13,309 nucleotides of DNA from Aquificales bacterium (GTDB lineage Bacteria > Aquificota > Aquificia > Aquificales > Aquificaceae). The translations under genes were made by a program, and so were the position numbers. Positions 1 to 7,672 of the stretch are shown here, in pieces. Every line of letters begins with the position of its first letter. Positions within the stretch are counted from its first letter, which is position 1. Below the pieces are notes generated by a model. The model made no database searches, was not told the origin of the DNA, and saw only the letters and a list, made by a program, of their open reading frames with translations. The stretch covers positions 1-13,309 of the forward strand of contig WFWF01000098.1 in the NCBI GenBank assembly GCA_015491275.1. Reading direction: 5' to 3'.

Positions 1-328
1 TAAGCTCAAGCATCTTATCTTCATCTATCTCACACTCTATATACTGATCAAGATACTTTTGAAAGGGAGCTTGAAACATTTCCATGGCTATTGCTATGTA
101 TGGTTCCCTTTCGTATATTGCTTTTACAACTTTAAGCTGGAATTCGTGTATTTCCTTATGGGTGTGGATTTCTCCTATGTATATAACATCTGCACTCATT
201 AGTATATCTATGAGCTTATTAAAAGAGATGTACTCCCTTAGGGGGTAGTAATATATCTTTAATTCCTCACCCCATATTACGGGAGCTATTAGCAAGATTA
301 ATAAAATTTGTTTAAATTTTACAGTCAT
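1..328 (-). CDS. ChaN-like (Cofac_haem_bdg, DUF399) family protein, N-terminal part, cut by window edge
   Basis: The gene is open from an ATG at 326-328 down to the left edge, giving 109 codons; its C-terminus lies outside the window. Residues 1-20 look like a signal peptide (basic start, then hydrophobic QILLILLIAPVIWG), so the product should be exported. No lipobox cysteine is visible, unlike the lipoprotein ChaN. The mature part carries the family core: VIYIGEIHTHKEIHEFQ at about 48-64 (GE-H with further His residues) and IAIAMEMFQAPFQKYLDQY at about 78-96. ChaN-type proteins are reported to bind haem or to belong to the wider Tiki/TraB/EreA fold group, so haem or iron handling is the family expectation, not something shown here. 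The start overlaps the end of the upstream ligase gene by 17 bp and is preceded by GAGGT about 8 bases upstream, which suggests translational coupling. Family call is fairly sure; function is uncertain. Confidence 0.8.
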   Translation of the reverse strand, partial: MTVKFKQILLILLIAPVIWGEELKIYYYPLREYISFNKLIDILMSADVIYIGEIHTHKEIHEFQLKVVKAIYEREPYIAIAMEMFQAPFQKYLDQYIECEIDEDKMLEL

Positions 329-2783
329 CAATTAACCTCTTTATATCCTCTCTGACCTTTTCGGTAATTTCGTCATATCCTTTACCCTCTGGGTAAACCG
401 GATGTCCTAAGACTATTTTTATTTTTTTAGGTCTGGGTATTTTTTGTTTAACGGACATTACTTCAAAGGTGCCGCATATTGCTACGGGTACAATAGGGAC
501 ATTAAGCTCTTTGCTTAGTATGGCAAATCCTTTTTTGAAAGGTAGTAACCGTCCGTCCCTTGTTCTTGCACCCTCGGGAAATATAACTATTATTCTGCCC
601 AATCTTAATACCCATGATGCCTTTTGAAGGGATTCCCTTATTCCCTTTTGAACATTTACCGTTATAACATGAGCCAACTTGCCGAATGCTGATGTGAACG
701 GATTGCTGAAATAAGTTTCCTCTCCGAGGAAAAAGGTGTCCTTAGCAATATCTTCGGGAAGCAGAGCCGCCAGCACGAAAGAATCTATATAGCTTGCATG
801 ATTGGGTGCCAATATAAAAGGTTTATCGGGCAGTTTTACATCCTTGGGTATAACAATTTCCGCCCTGTTGTATAGTATGAAGAACAGTTTAAGGATTTTT
901 CTTCCGAACCAGAATATGAAGGGGTAATCTTTTAAAGGCGGTATCCGGGCTTCTTTAAGTATCTCCTTCCAGTTTACCGAAGCTGGTTCTTCTTTAATTT
1001 TTTTAGTTTCTATAAGATTTAAAAGGGAAGCAACGGTCATATATTTAGCCAATTCTTCCTCTTTTATCTCAACGCCGAAGGTCTTTTCTATGAATGTCTG
1101 TAACTCTACTTTACCCAAGGAATCCAAGCCGAGGTCAACTTCAATGTGGTCTTCCGGATATACCTTTTTACCCGTTAATTTTTCAAGGAATTCCTTAATT
1201 TTTATACCTGCCGGACTGTCAAATACCCTTTTATCAGTTTCTTTTGTCTTGGATTTATATTTATCTACGAACTCCTTAAGCATAAATCTCTTCAGCTTTC
1301 CCAATCTCGTTTTGGGAAGTTCCCTGTTAACAATAGTTATACCTTGTATCCTTTTCCATTCTGGGAGTTTTCTGTTAAACCTATCTATTACTTCCCATTT
1401 TATATACTCATGTATGTTTACAACACCGAGTTCCCTTAGCTTGTCAAAGTCCGGGTATATTATTGCATGTAAAGTGTCGTTCTGTTCAACTATACCTACC
1501 TCTTTTATTAAATTTGATGTCTTTAAAAGCTCCGCTTCTATCTCCTCCGGGTTTATGTTCTTACCCGAACTCAGGACTATGATGTCCTTTTTCCTTCCAG
1601 TTATATAAAGATATCCCTCATTATCAATATATCCGAGATCACCCGTATAAAGCCATCCGTTTTTTATAACTTCCGCCGTTTCCTTTTCCTTTTTATAGTA
1701 TCCTTTCATAACATTTGTTCCCCTAATGAGAACTTCTCCCTCTTCGGAGATCCTTACCCTTACATCCCTTATGGGTATTCCTACGGATCCGAGCTTAATT
1801 CTGTTTGTCGGATTTATGGTTGCTATTGGTGAAGTTTCAGTCAAACCGTAGCCTTCTATAATGGTAAATCCGAGGTCGCTGAGATCCTTGGCTATTTCTA
1901 AATCAAGTTTTGCCCCACCGCTGACAAAGTACCTTATATGACCTCCGAAGGCGTCGTGCACTTTCTTAAAAACCAATCTTTTTATCTTTTTTGAAGGTAC
2001 GGGTCTTAGGATTCTGAATATCGTTTTAGCTACCGGGTTTTTGTTTATCTCTTCAAATATTTTCCTGTGAAACAGGCGGTAAAGTCTCGGTACACCTATT
2101 AGTATTGTAATTCTGTACTTTTTAAGCTTTTCCATTATGTCTTCTGGAGTAAGCTTATCAAGGAATACTATTGTTGCACCTATGTAAAGGGGATATATCA
2201 TGGATGTTACTAAAGGGTAGGCGTGGTGAAAAGGTAATATGGCGAGTGTCCTGTCTTCCTTTGTTGCCACCTTGAAATCATCTACACCGTATATGTTTGA
2301 AAGTATATTCTTGTATGTAAGCATAACTCCTTTTGGCTTGCCCGTAGTACCGGATGTGTAAAGTATAAGGGCGATATCATACTTTGATACATTTATACCT
2401 TTTTCCGTGGGCTTGGGATAGAGGAAGTTGTCAAAGTTAACCGCGTCAATTTTTATATTCCCATCCTCTATAGCTTTAAAAAGAGCATCTTTCGTGGTGT
2501 CCGAATAGAACACCATTTTTGGTGAGGCATCTTTGAGTATATATAAAATCTCCTCCGGTGAGGACATAAAATCTATGGGTACAACAATCCCCCCCCTTTT
2601 AAGGGTGGCAAAAAAGGCATATATCCACTCGGGTCTGTTTTCCGAGATTATTGCAACCCTATCCCCTGGTAATATATCTATAAGAGTATTTAAGCAGTTT
2701 ATTCTGTTTATAAGCTCCCTGTAGCTTATGTTCTCTCCCCCGTATATAAGGGCAGTCTTACCGTGATCTTCTATTTTTATCAT
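312..2783 (-). CDS. Acyl-AMP ligase / acyl carrier protein / acyltransferase fusion (Aas-like)
   Basis: An 823-residue three-part enzyme. Residues about 1-510 are an adenylate-forming ligase of the long-chain acyl-CoA/acyl-ACP synthetase type: P-loop YTSGTTGKPKG at 142-152, GYGLTETSP at 311-319, TGD at 380-382, GRKKD at 396-400, and the C-terminal catalytic-lysine motif KTRLGKLKR with K496. Residues about 525-600 form an acyl carrier protein domain with LGLDSLGKVEL, where Ser555 would carry phosphopantetheine. Residues about 620-823 are a PlsC-type acyltransferase with NHASYID (His662-x4-Asp667) and FPEGARTRDG (735-744). A likely reaction is ATP-dependent activation of a free fatty acid, loading on the built-in ACP and transfer to a glycerolipid or lysophospholipid at the membrane. 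E. coli Aas has acyltransferase before ligase and no ACP; here the order is reversed. Start ATG lies 11 bp after the GGDEF-EAL stop with only a weak ribosome binding site. All domain motifs are intact; acyl acceptor unknown. Confidence 0.9.
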   Translation of the reverse strand: MIKIEDHGKTALIYGGENISYRELINRINCLNTLIDILPGDRVAIISENRPEWIYAFFATLKRGGIVVPIDFMSSPEEILYILKDASPKMVFYSDTTKDALFKAIEDGNIKIDAVNFDNFLYPKPTEKGINVSKYDIALILYTSGTTGKPKGVMLTYKNILSNIYGVDDFKVATKEDRTLAILPFHHAYPLVTSMIYPLYIGATIVFLDKLTPEDIMEKLKKYRITILIGVPRLYRLFHRKIFEEINKNPVAKTIFRILRPVPSKKIKRLVFKKVHDAFGGHIRYFVSGGAKLDLEIAKDLSDLGFTIIEGYGLTETSPIATINPTNRIKLGSVGIPIRDVRVRISEEGEVLIRGTNVMKGYYKKEKETAEVIKNGWLYTGDLGYIDNEGYLYITGRKKDIIVLSSGKNINPEEIEAELLKTSNLIKEVGIVEQNDTLHAIIYPDFDKLRELGVVNIHEYIKWEVIDRFNRKLPEWKRIQGITIVNRELPKTRLGKLKRFMLKEFVDKYKSKTKETDKRVFDSPAGIKIKEFLEKLTGKKVYPEDHIEVDLGLDSLGKVELQTFIEKTFGVEIKEEELAKYMTVASLLNLIETKKIKEEPASVNWKEILKEARIPPLKDYPFIFWFGRKILKLFFILYNRAEIVIPKDVKLPDKPFILAPNHASYIDSFVLAALLPEDIAKDTFFLGEETYFSNPFTSAFGKLAHVITVNVQKGIRESLQKASWVLRLGRIIVIFPEGARTRDGRLLPFKKGFAILSKELNVPIVPVAICGTFEVMSVKQKIPRPKKIKIVLGHPVYPEGKGYDEITEKVREDIKRLIDDCKI

Positions 2784-2794
2784 ACATCTAAGAA

Positions 2795-4852
2795 TTATAT
2801 GAGTTTTTCAACAGGCATACCCAGATAAAAGCCTTGGGCATAATTTATACCTATTTTTTTCAATATTTCAAGTGTTTCCTTGTTTTCCACACATTCCGCT
2901 ATTGTCTTTATGTTGAGTTTTGAGCATAAAAACTGGATACTTTCAACAAAGGCGATATCTTTATCTCCTCCGAGATAAAGTTCTTTTATGAACTCTCCGT
3001 CTATCTTCACAAAGGATGCGGGTATGTATTTAAGGTAATAAAAGGAAGAATATCCACTACCGAAGTCATCAATAGCAAGCTTGAATCCTTTATTTGTAAG
3101 GTTAGTCCTAATATCTTGAAGTACAAGCAGAACATCCACCGCTGTCTTCTCTGTAATTTCAAAAACAATTTCCTCGGGCTTTACTTTATACTCTTCAACA
3201 ATATTGGCTATGTATTCCATGAAATCTTTATCCTTTATCTCTCTTCCGGAAAGATTTATAAATAGTAGTTTGTCAAAGTTTGTTTCTACTTTTTGCTCAA
3301 GGGCTTTCCTTATTATTATCCTGTCAATATCTTTTATCGTTCCCAATCTTTCTGCCATATCAATAAACCTGCTTGCGCTTGCCACATACCCTTCATGGTC
3401 TATCAGTCTTGACAGAACTTCATATCCTATTACCGAGTGATCTTCAATGTTAAAGATAGGTTGGAAGAATGGCATTAGCTTGTTTTCATCTATACTTCTT
3501 AGTAAGAGCCTGTATTTTTCGTTTTGATTTTCAAGGGATAATTTAATATTCTGCGGATCCGGTGTGACGACCATATTTTTACCCATGTCCTTTGCCTTGT
3601 ACATAGCCAGATCTGCAGCTCTCACAAGTTCTTTACTTGTTGTACCGTGGGTGGGAAATTCAACTACTCCTATGGATGCCCTTATGGATATAAGATTACC
3701 ATCCGGGGCTGCAACTTTTTTTTCATTAAAAGCCTTCAGTATCCTTTGAGCAACTTGTTTTGCCTTATCTATGGGTGTTTCACTGAGAATTACACCGAAC
3801 TCGTCACCGCCTATCCTTGCTACTATGTCGCCTTCTCTAAGAACCTGTTTTAAAACGCTGGCTACTTCTTTTAAAAACAGATCACCTATGTGATGCCCGT
3901 AAGCGTCATTTACATATTTGAAATTATCAAGATCTATCATCATAAGGGAGAATCTATAGCCCTTCCTTTTAGCCCTTGTTATCTCGTAATTTAGGAAGCT
4001 ATCAAACACTCTGCGATTAAAGAGTTCGGTCAAGGCATCCCTTTCCGCAAGAAATTCAAGCTCGGATATGGCTGTGCTTAGCGCCTTGGAAGAGCCTATA
4101 ATAAGGCTCATTAGTGATATTATAAAATTCACCGCTTCCTCTTCCTTAGGTAGAAGGGGTTTCTCAATGAATTTGCCTATGCCCAGAACTCCCCCCACAT
4201 TGGGAAACTCGGGTAAGAACTCCCTGAACTTTATGTATATCTCTCCCTTTTGGGGTGCTTCCGATCCTCCTACATGTCTGTTTATCCACTTTACCTTTAC
4301 ATTTTTTGTATCAGTGAACATCCTTATTATCTTTAAAATCTCCTTCTTTACTGTTTTTATGTTTTTTATACCTGCAAAACACATGAGGTGGACCTTCACC
4401 ATATCCTCAGAAGGTTTGAAGATACCGAAGAAGAAGTGAAAATCAAAAATACTTCGCAGATCTCTTAAAATCTTTTCCGAGAATTTTTCCCAGTTATCAA
4501 TATTGTCCTTTGAAAATATAATGTTCTTTATAAGATCATTTTCCTTTTGAAGTAATTCCTTTTCTACATAACTATCCTTCAGAAGTTTTAATATAAAAAG
4601 GGACTTTTTAAGTCCCTCCCTTACCAGATCTATATTAGAAAGGGTTGTATCTTTTACATGATCAATAACTGTATCCATACCTTTCTCTAAGCAGACCTCA
4701 ATATTGCCGTTTTCTGATTCAAGACACTCTTTTAGGGTTATCTTGAACCCTTCAACTACGGAAATATCCCTCAGCATATTTTCAAGAGCCCTGCCGAATT
4801 TGTAGGATATTTCCTCTTCAAGCTGTTCAAATCCTAAGTTGCCGTTTTTCAT
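2795..4852 (-). CDS. GGDEF-EAL c-di-GMP synthase/phosphodiesterase with N-terminal sensory region
   Basis: A 685-residue soluble protein; no membrane segments seen. Residues 1-115 are helical and charged. Residues about 120-260 look like a divergent GAF-type sensory domain, a weak call. The GGDEF domain (about 265-430) has an intact active site GGDEF at 348-352 and an allosteric I-site R339-x-x-D342 exactly five residues upstream, so product-inhibited diguanylate cyclase activity is expected. The EAL domain (about 450-685) has EVL at 478-480 in place of EAL, and keeps the other metal and catalytic motifs: NLSG (533-536), EITEKT (565-570), DDFGSGYSS (595-603), VKID (615-618), AECVE (652-656) and QGFYLG (673-678). 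Both halves therefore look potentially active; the net direction cannot be read from sequence. Start ATG has GGAG about 8 bases upstream. It sits 34 bp after the MFS gene and close to a GTPase/Roadblock module, suggesting a shared signalling context. Confidence 0.93.
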   Translation of the reverse strand: MKNGNLGFEQLEEEISYKFGRALENMLRDISVVEGFKITLKECLESENGNIEVCLEKGMDTVIDHVKDTTLSNIDLVREGLKKSLFILKLLKDSYVEKELLQKENDLIKNIIFSKDNIDNWEKFSEKILRDLRSIFDFHFFFGIFKPSEDMVKVHLMCFAGIKNIKTVKKEILKIIRMFTDTKNVKVKWINRHVGGSEAPQKGEIYIKFREFLPEFPNVGGVLGIGKFIEKPLLPKEEEAVNFIISLMSLIIGSSKALSTAISELEFLAERDALTELFNRRVFDSFLNYEITRAKRKGYRFSLMMIDLDNFKYVNDAYGHHIGDLFLKEVASVLKQVLREGDIVARIGGDEFGVILSETPIDKAKQVAQRILKAFNEKKVAAPDGNLISIRASIGVVEFPTHGTTSKELVRAADLAMYKAKDMGKNMVVTPDPQNIKLSLENQNEKYRLLLRSIDENKLMPFFQPIFNIEDHSVIGYEVLSRLIDHEGYVASASRFIDMAERLGTIKDIDRIIIRKALEQKVETNFDKLLFINLSGREIKDKDFMEYIANIVEEYKVKPEEIVFEITEKTAVDVLLVLQDIRTNLTNKGFKLAIDDFGSGYSSFYYLKYIPASFVKIDGEFIKELYLGGDKDIAFVESIQFLCSKLNIKTIAECVENKETLEILKKIGINYAQGFYLGMPVEKLI

Positions 4853-4886
4853 ATCCGAACTCCGCTAACTCGCAAAGTACTTCCTT

Positions 4887-6056
4887 TTATAATTTATTTT
4901 CAAGGAAGGCAAAGACAATGATAAGCCAAAGGATGCCCACCCCTATGTTTGTCATAAGCATAAGGTTGACACCGTATTTTAGTGCTAAACCACCCGCTAC
5001 ACTTCCTACAAATGCTCCTATAAACTGACTCGTGTTATAAATGCCGGTGGAGAGACCTCTTACATGTTGGGGAGAAAACTTTGAAAGTAAAGAAGGAAGG
5101 ACTGGTTCAAGCATGTGAAATCCTATCAAAAACAGAATTATGGTTGCTACCGCTGATGTTAAAGTTTCAGAAAAAAGGTAGGGTACAGCGGAAAGGGACA
5201 GCACCCCTATCCCTATTATTATTGCCTCTTTCAGTTTTTTTCTTCTCTCCGCCCATATGGTAAAAGGTACCATGATAAATATGGATATTAGTATGGCGGG
5301 CAGGTATATTTCCCAGTGTTTTCCCTTGGGCATACTGTGTTTATCTATAAGCTCTATGGGCATTACAACGAACATGCCTACCAACAGAATCCTTTCAAGG
5401 AGAGTTGAAAGATAGAGGATAAGCAATCTTTTATCCCTGAGAAGTGAACTTATATTCTTAAAAGATACATCTGTGTGACCGTAATGTTTTTCAGGTTCAG
5501 GTATTTGGAAAAGAAGGTAAAGTAAAGCTATAAGAGAAAACAATCCAGTAATAAAGAATATGAAAGGTACACCGAATTTACCCGCAAGGAGCGGGGCTAC
5601 GGTAAGGCTTATACCGAAGGCAAGTCCTATTGTTGAACCTATAAGGGCAAATGCTCTCGTTCTTGTCTCTTCTTTTGTCAGATCAGCTGCAAGGGCTACC
5701 GCGGTTGATGATATGGCACCCATTCCCTGTATTGTTCTTCCGATTATAAGTAAAAATATATCCTTTGCCCAAGCCCCTATAAAGCTTCCAATGGCATAAA
5801 CTATCAAACCTATACCTATTATTATCTTTCTGCCGTATTTATCCGAAAGATGTCCGAGCGGTATCTGGAATAGTGCCTGTGTAAGACCGTATATTCCTAC
5901 AGCCAGACCTACAAGTATGGGAGAACTTCCTTCCATATCCTTGGCGTAGGGGGCTAAGACTGGTAACAATAGAAAAAGTCCCAACATTCTTATAACAGAA
6001 ATAAGGGATATACCTAAGATGACTTTTCTTTCCTCTTTTGAGAAGCCTTTGAACAT
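4887..6056 (-). CDS. Major facilitator superfamily transporter (YajR/multidrug-efflux-like)
   Basis: A 389-residue integral membrane protein with about 12 predicted hydrophobic segments. The MFS signature loop between TM2 and TM3 is intact as GHLSDKYGRKI at 68-78, and TM4 has GRTIQGMGA at about 106-114, the conserved Arg region of proton-coupled drug/H+ antiporters. The C-terminal half has the matching LSTGIYNTSQFIGAFVG segment at 335-351. The overall pattern resembles the YajR-type branch of E. coli, but it lacks that protein's extra C-terminal cytoplasmic domain. Substrate cannot be told from sequence; efflux of a small amphipathic compound is the family default. It starts 3 bp after the GTPase stop codon with only a distant GGAG, which points to translational coupling, and is followed by the GGDEF-EAL gene after 34 bp. 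Superfamily is certain, subfamily tentative. Confidence 0.88.
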   Translation of the reverse strand: MFKGFSKEERKVILGISLISVIRMLGLFLLLPVLAPYAKDMEGSSPILVGLAVGIYGLTQALFQIPLGHLSDKYGRKIIIGIGLIVYAIGSFIGAWAKDIFLLIIGRTIQGMGAISSTAVALAADLTKEETRTRAFALIGSTIGLAFGISLTVAPLLAGKFGVPFIFFITGLFSLIALLYLLFQIPEPEKHYGHTDVSFKNISSLLRDKRLLILYLSTLLERILLVGMFVVMPIELIDKHSMPKGKHWEIYLPAILISIFIMVPFTIWAERRKKLKEAIIIGIGVLSLSAVPYLFSETLTSAVATIILFLIGFHMLEPVLPSLLSKFSPQHVRGLSTGIYNTSQFIGAFVGSVAGGLALKYGVNLMLMTNIGVGILWLIIVFAFLENKL

Positions 6057-6059
6057 TCG

Positions 6060-6608
6060 CTATTGAGACTCCAAGTGTTTCTTAATTATGTTAAGAAGAG
6101 TAAGAAGAACATTCTTTACACTCTCCTTATCTATGGCGGATACACCGACAACAGGAATACCTTCATCATCTTCTATATCAAGGGCTATCTTTACATCCTC
6201 CGGAGACCATGCATCAGGTAAATCTTGTTTATTGGCGCCGACAACCGTGGGTACGGGAAACCTGGACTGGAAAAAGTTTATTATCTTTCGTGCTTCGTGG
6301 AAAGAGGCGGGATCAGTAGAATCAACAAGTATTATAATTCCGAGGGCTCCTTCTCCTAATATCTCCCACATAAAATCAAACCTCGCCTGTCCGGGAGTGC
6401 CGAACAGGTAAAGTTCATGCTCATCGTCTATCTTTATCTTTCCGAAATCCATGGCTACTGTTGTATGATCTTTTATCTTGCTCTCTTCTCCTCTTGTCTT
6501 TTTCTCCGTTGTAACTGTCTTTATCTCGCTGACTGTATTTATAAACTGCGTTTTACCTGCTGCAAACAGACCGGAAATGACGATCTTTATCTTTTTTATT
6601 CCCTTCAT
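6060..6608 (-). CDS. Small Ras-like GTPase, CvnD/MglA-related
   Basis: A 182-residue single-domain GTPase. G1 (P-loop) is GLFAAGKT at 13-20, a switch I threonine is at about 49-50, G4 is NKQD at 126-129 and G5 is SAI at 157-159. The G3 region reads LYLFGTPGQARF (67-78): the usual Asp of DxxG is replaced by Gly70 while Gly73 and Gln74 stay. This LFGTPGQ-RF-FMW pattern closely matches, from memory, the CvnD GTPases of Streptomyces conservons, with MglA a more distant relative. No lipidation motif or membrane segment is present. Such GTPases work with Roadblock/LC7 partners, which act as GTPase-activating or scaffold proteins; such a partner is encoded 0.7 kb upstream. The start overlaps the stop of the PATAN gene in an ATGA, so the two are translationally coupled. 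GTPase identity is secure; the CvnD-like grouping rests on motif recall, not on an alignment. Confidence 0.92.
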   Translation of the reverse strand: MKGIKKIKIVISGLFAAGKTQFINTVSEIKTVTTEKKTRGEESKIKDHTTVAMDFGKIKIDDEHELYLFGTPGQARFDFMWEILGEGALGIIILVDSTDPASFHEARKIINFFQSRFPVPTVVGANKQDLPDAWSPEDVKIALDIEDDEGIPVVGVSAIDKESVKNVLLTLLNIIKKHLESQ

Positions 6609-7297
6609 AACACTTTGATCTTCTCAATAATCTTAGTCAGCAGATCAAGGGTTATGGATAATTTTGGTTTAACCTCCCTTTTCTTCCTTCTTATAAACCC
6701 TGCAGCAAGCAAGCCGTAAAGCGCCCTTCCTACGGTAAGATCATTCATGCCTGCTATCCTTCTTATCTCCCCGACCGTTCTTTCACCGTCAACCAAGGAT
6801 AGCACCTTTTCTTCTTCCGGCGTAAGCTTTACTTTACCGAGCTTTTCCTCTATATCCGCAGAAGTTTCAAAGGTAAGCATTTCATCCGATATCTTTCTTT
6901 CTATCTCCTCTGGGGTGAGTGTTCTTGAAGCCCTCATTATAAGTTCTTCTATGTGTATATAGACGGGTACATCCGAATCATACTTTATAAATCCGAGGGT
7001 AAAGGAGAATATACCCTCTCTATTGTTAAGCCGCGGAAGGAAAAACTTTTCTATGGTTTTATACAGTTTGTCTTTGGAAATTCTTAACTTTGTGAGCAAA
7101 GAATCAAAATGCCTTTCTGCGTAAACCCTGTAAACCTTATCAACCGGTCTTGCAAAAACAAGCTCCCCGTCCTTTACATAATAGGCTACGGTCATATCCT
7201 TCCATTCAACCATAAGTATTCCGCTTTTTCTATCCCTTGCTATAACCTGAAATATATCAACAAAGTTAAAGGTTGACAGGTCTCCCGTTAGCGCCAT
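6605..7297 (-). CDS. PATAN (DUF4388) domain protein with C-terminal winged helix
   Basis: A 230-residue soluble protein. Residues about 1-125 match the DUF4388/PATAN domain: the opening LTGDLSTFNFVDIFQVIA (3-20), then the turn SGILMVEWKDMTVAYYVKDGELVFAR (25-50), the beta-hairpin 'SG.L.v......Y...G.lv.A' pattern typical of this family. Residues about 158-205 look like a winged helix: EEEKVLSLVDGERTVGEIR followed by a recognition-helix-like segment TVGRALYGLLAAGFIRRKK, then a basic tail. PATAN proteins usually occur beside response regulators, Roadblock proteins and Ras-like GTPases and are thought to act as adaptors in signalling or gliding. Its C-terminal half recalls the DUF742 (CvnC) winged helix of conservons. 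The ATG directly abuts the stop of the Roadblock gene (TAA-ATG) with GGAG about 8 bases upstream, and its TGA overlaps the GTPase start. DNA binding is possible but not shown. Confidence 0.85.
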   Translation of the reverse strand: MALTGDLSTFNFVDIFQVIARDRKSGILMVEWKDMTVAYYVKDGELVFARPVDKVYRVYAERHFDSLLTKLRISKDKLYKTIEKFFLPRLNNREGIFSFTLGFIKYDSDVPVYIHIEELIMRASRTLTPEEIERKISDEMLTFETSADIEEKLGKVKLTPEEEKVLSLVDGERTVGEIRRIAGMNDLTVGRALYGLLAAGFIRRKKREVKPKLSITLDLLTKIIEKIKVL

Positions 7298-7657
7298 TTA
7301 GAGCTCCATAACTTTCCTTAAATTTTCCTGGGATCTCTTTATTTCCATAAGAAGCAATCCGAGTTTAACATTGTTGTCTGCGAGAACGGTAAGTACCGCT
7401 TCTTGTCCTATCCCTGTGAGTATTACATATCCGGTGTCTCCCTTTATCGTTATTTGCTCCAGAGTGCCCTTCTCCAATTCCTCCGCAACTCGCTCTCCGA
7501 GGGAAAGGATTGCTGCGCTCATTGCAGCTATCCTATCTTCCTCAAAGCCTGCACCGAGAGCGGACGCTATAGGGAGGCCGTCAGAACTTACCAGAGCTGC
7601 ACCTTCAATACCAGCGTTTTTAATCAGCTCCTGTAATATGACTGAATATTTATCCAT
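7298..7657 (-). CDS. Roadblock/LC7 domain protein (MglB/CvnB-like)
   Basis: A 119-residue single-domain protein covering a full Roadblock/LC7 fold. The N-terminal helix (about 3-14) is followed by GIEGAALVSSDGLPIASAL (16-34), the signature strand-turn-strand of MglB-type proteins, then the long helix IAAMSAAILSLGERVAEEL (43-61), the strands EQITIKGDTGYVILTGIG (67-84) and AVLTVLADNNVKLGLLLMEI (87-106), and a closing helix. Such proteins homodimerise and bind Ras-like GTPases, either as activating proteins (MglB on MglA) or as scaffolds. The GTPase partner is probably the one two genes downstream. The start has a near-consensus AAGGAGGT ribosome binding site at 7665-7672 with a 7-base spacer, the strongest in the module, which suggests it is made in excess over its neighbours. 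Family is certain; the partner is inferred from gene order. Confidence 0.95.
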   Translation of the reverse strand: MDKYSVILQELIKNAGIEGAALVSSDGLPIASALGAGFEEDRIAAMSAAILSLGERVAEELEKGTLEQITIKGDTGYVILTGIGQEAVLTVLADNNVKLGLLLMEIKRSQENLRKVMEL

Positions 7658-7664
7658 AAATTAA

Positions 7665-7672
7665 ACCTCCTT
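7665..7672 (-). promoter_or_regulatory. Strong ribosome binding site of the Roadblock gene
   Basis: AAGGAGGT, essentially full anti-16S complementarity, seven bases before the ATG and overlapping the stop codon of the coiled-coil gene. It suggests high translation of the Roadblock protein relative to its operon neighbours. Confidence 0.8.

Noticed and set aside
1090..1608. 172-codon open frame on the plus strand
   Set aside because: It is fully antisense to the acyl ligase gene, whose motifs are intact on the minus strand. Its Ser/Leu/Phe-rich translation is typical of a mirror frame.
4068..4439. 123-codon open frame on the plus strand
   Set aside because: It is antisense to the GGDEF-EAL gene, has no recognisable domain and no ribosome binding site.
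4853..4886. Possible terminator between the MFS and GGDEF-EAL genes
   Set aside because: Only a short 8-bp palindrome (AAGTACTT, about 4875-4882) is present, with no GC-rich stem followed by a T-run in the minus-strand direction.
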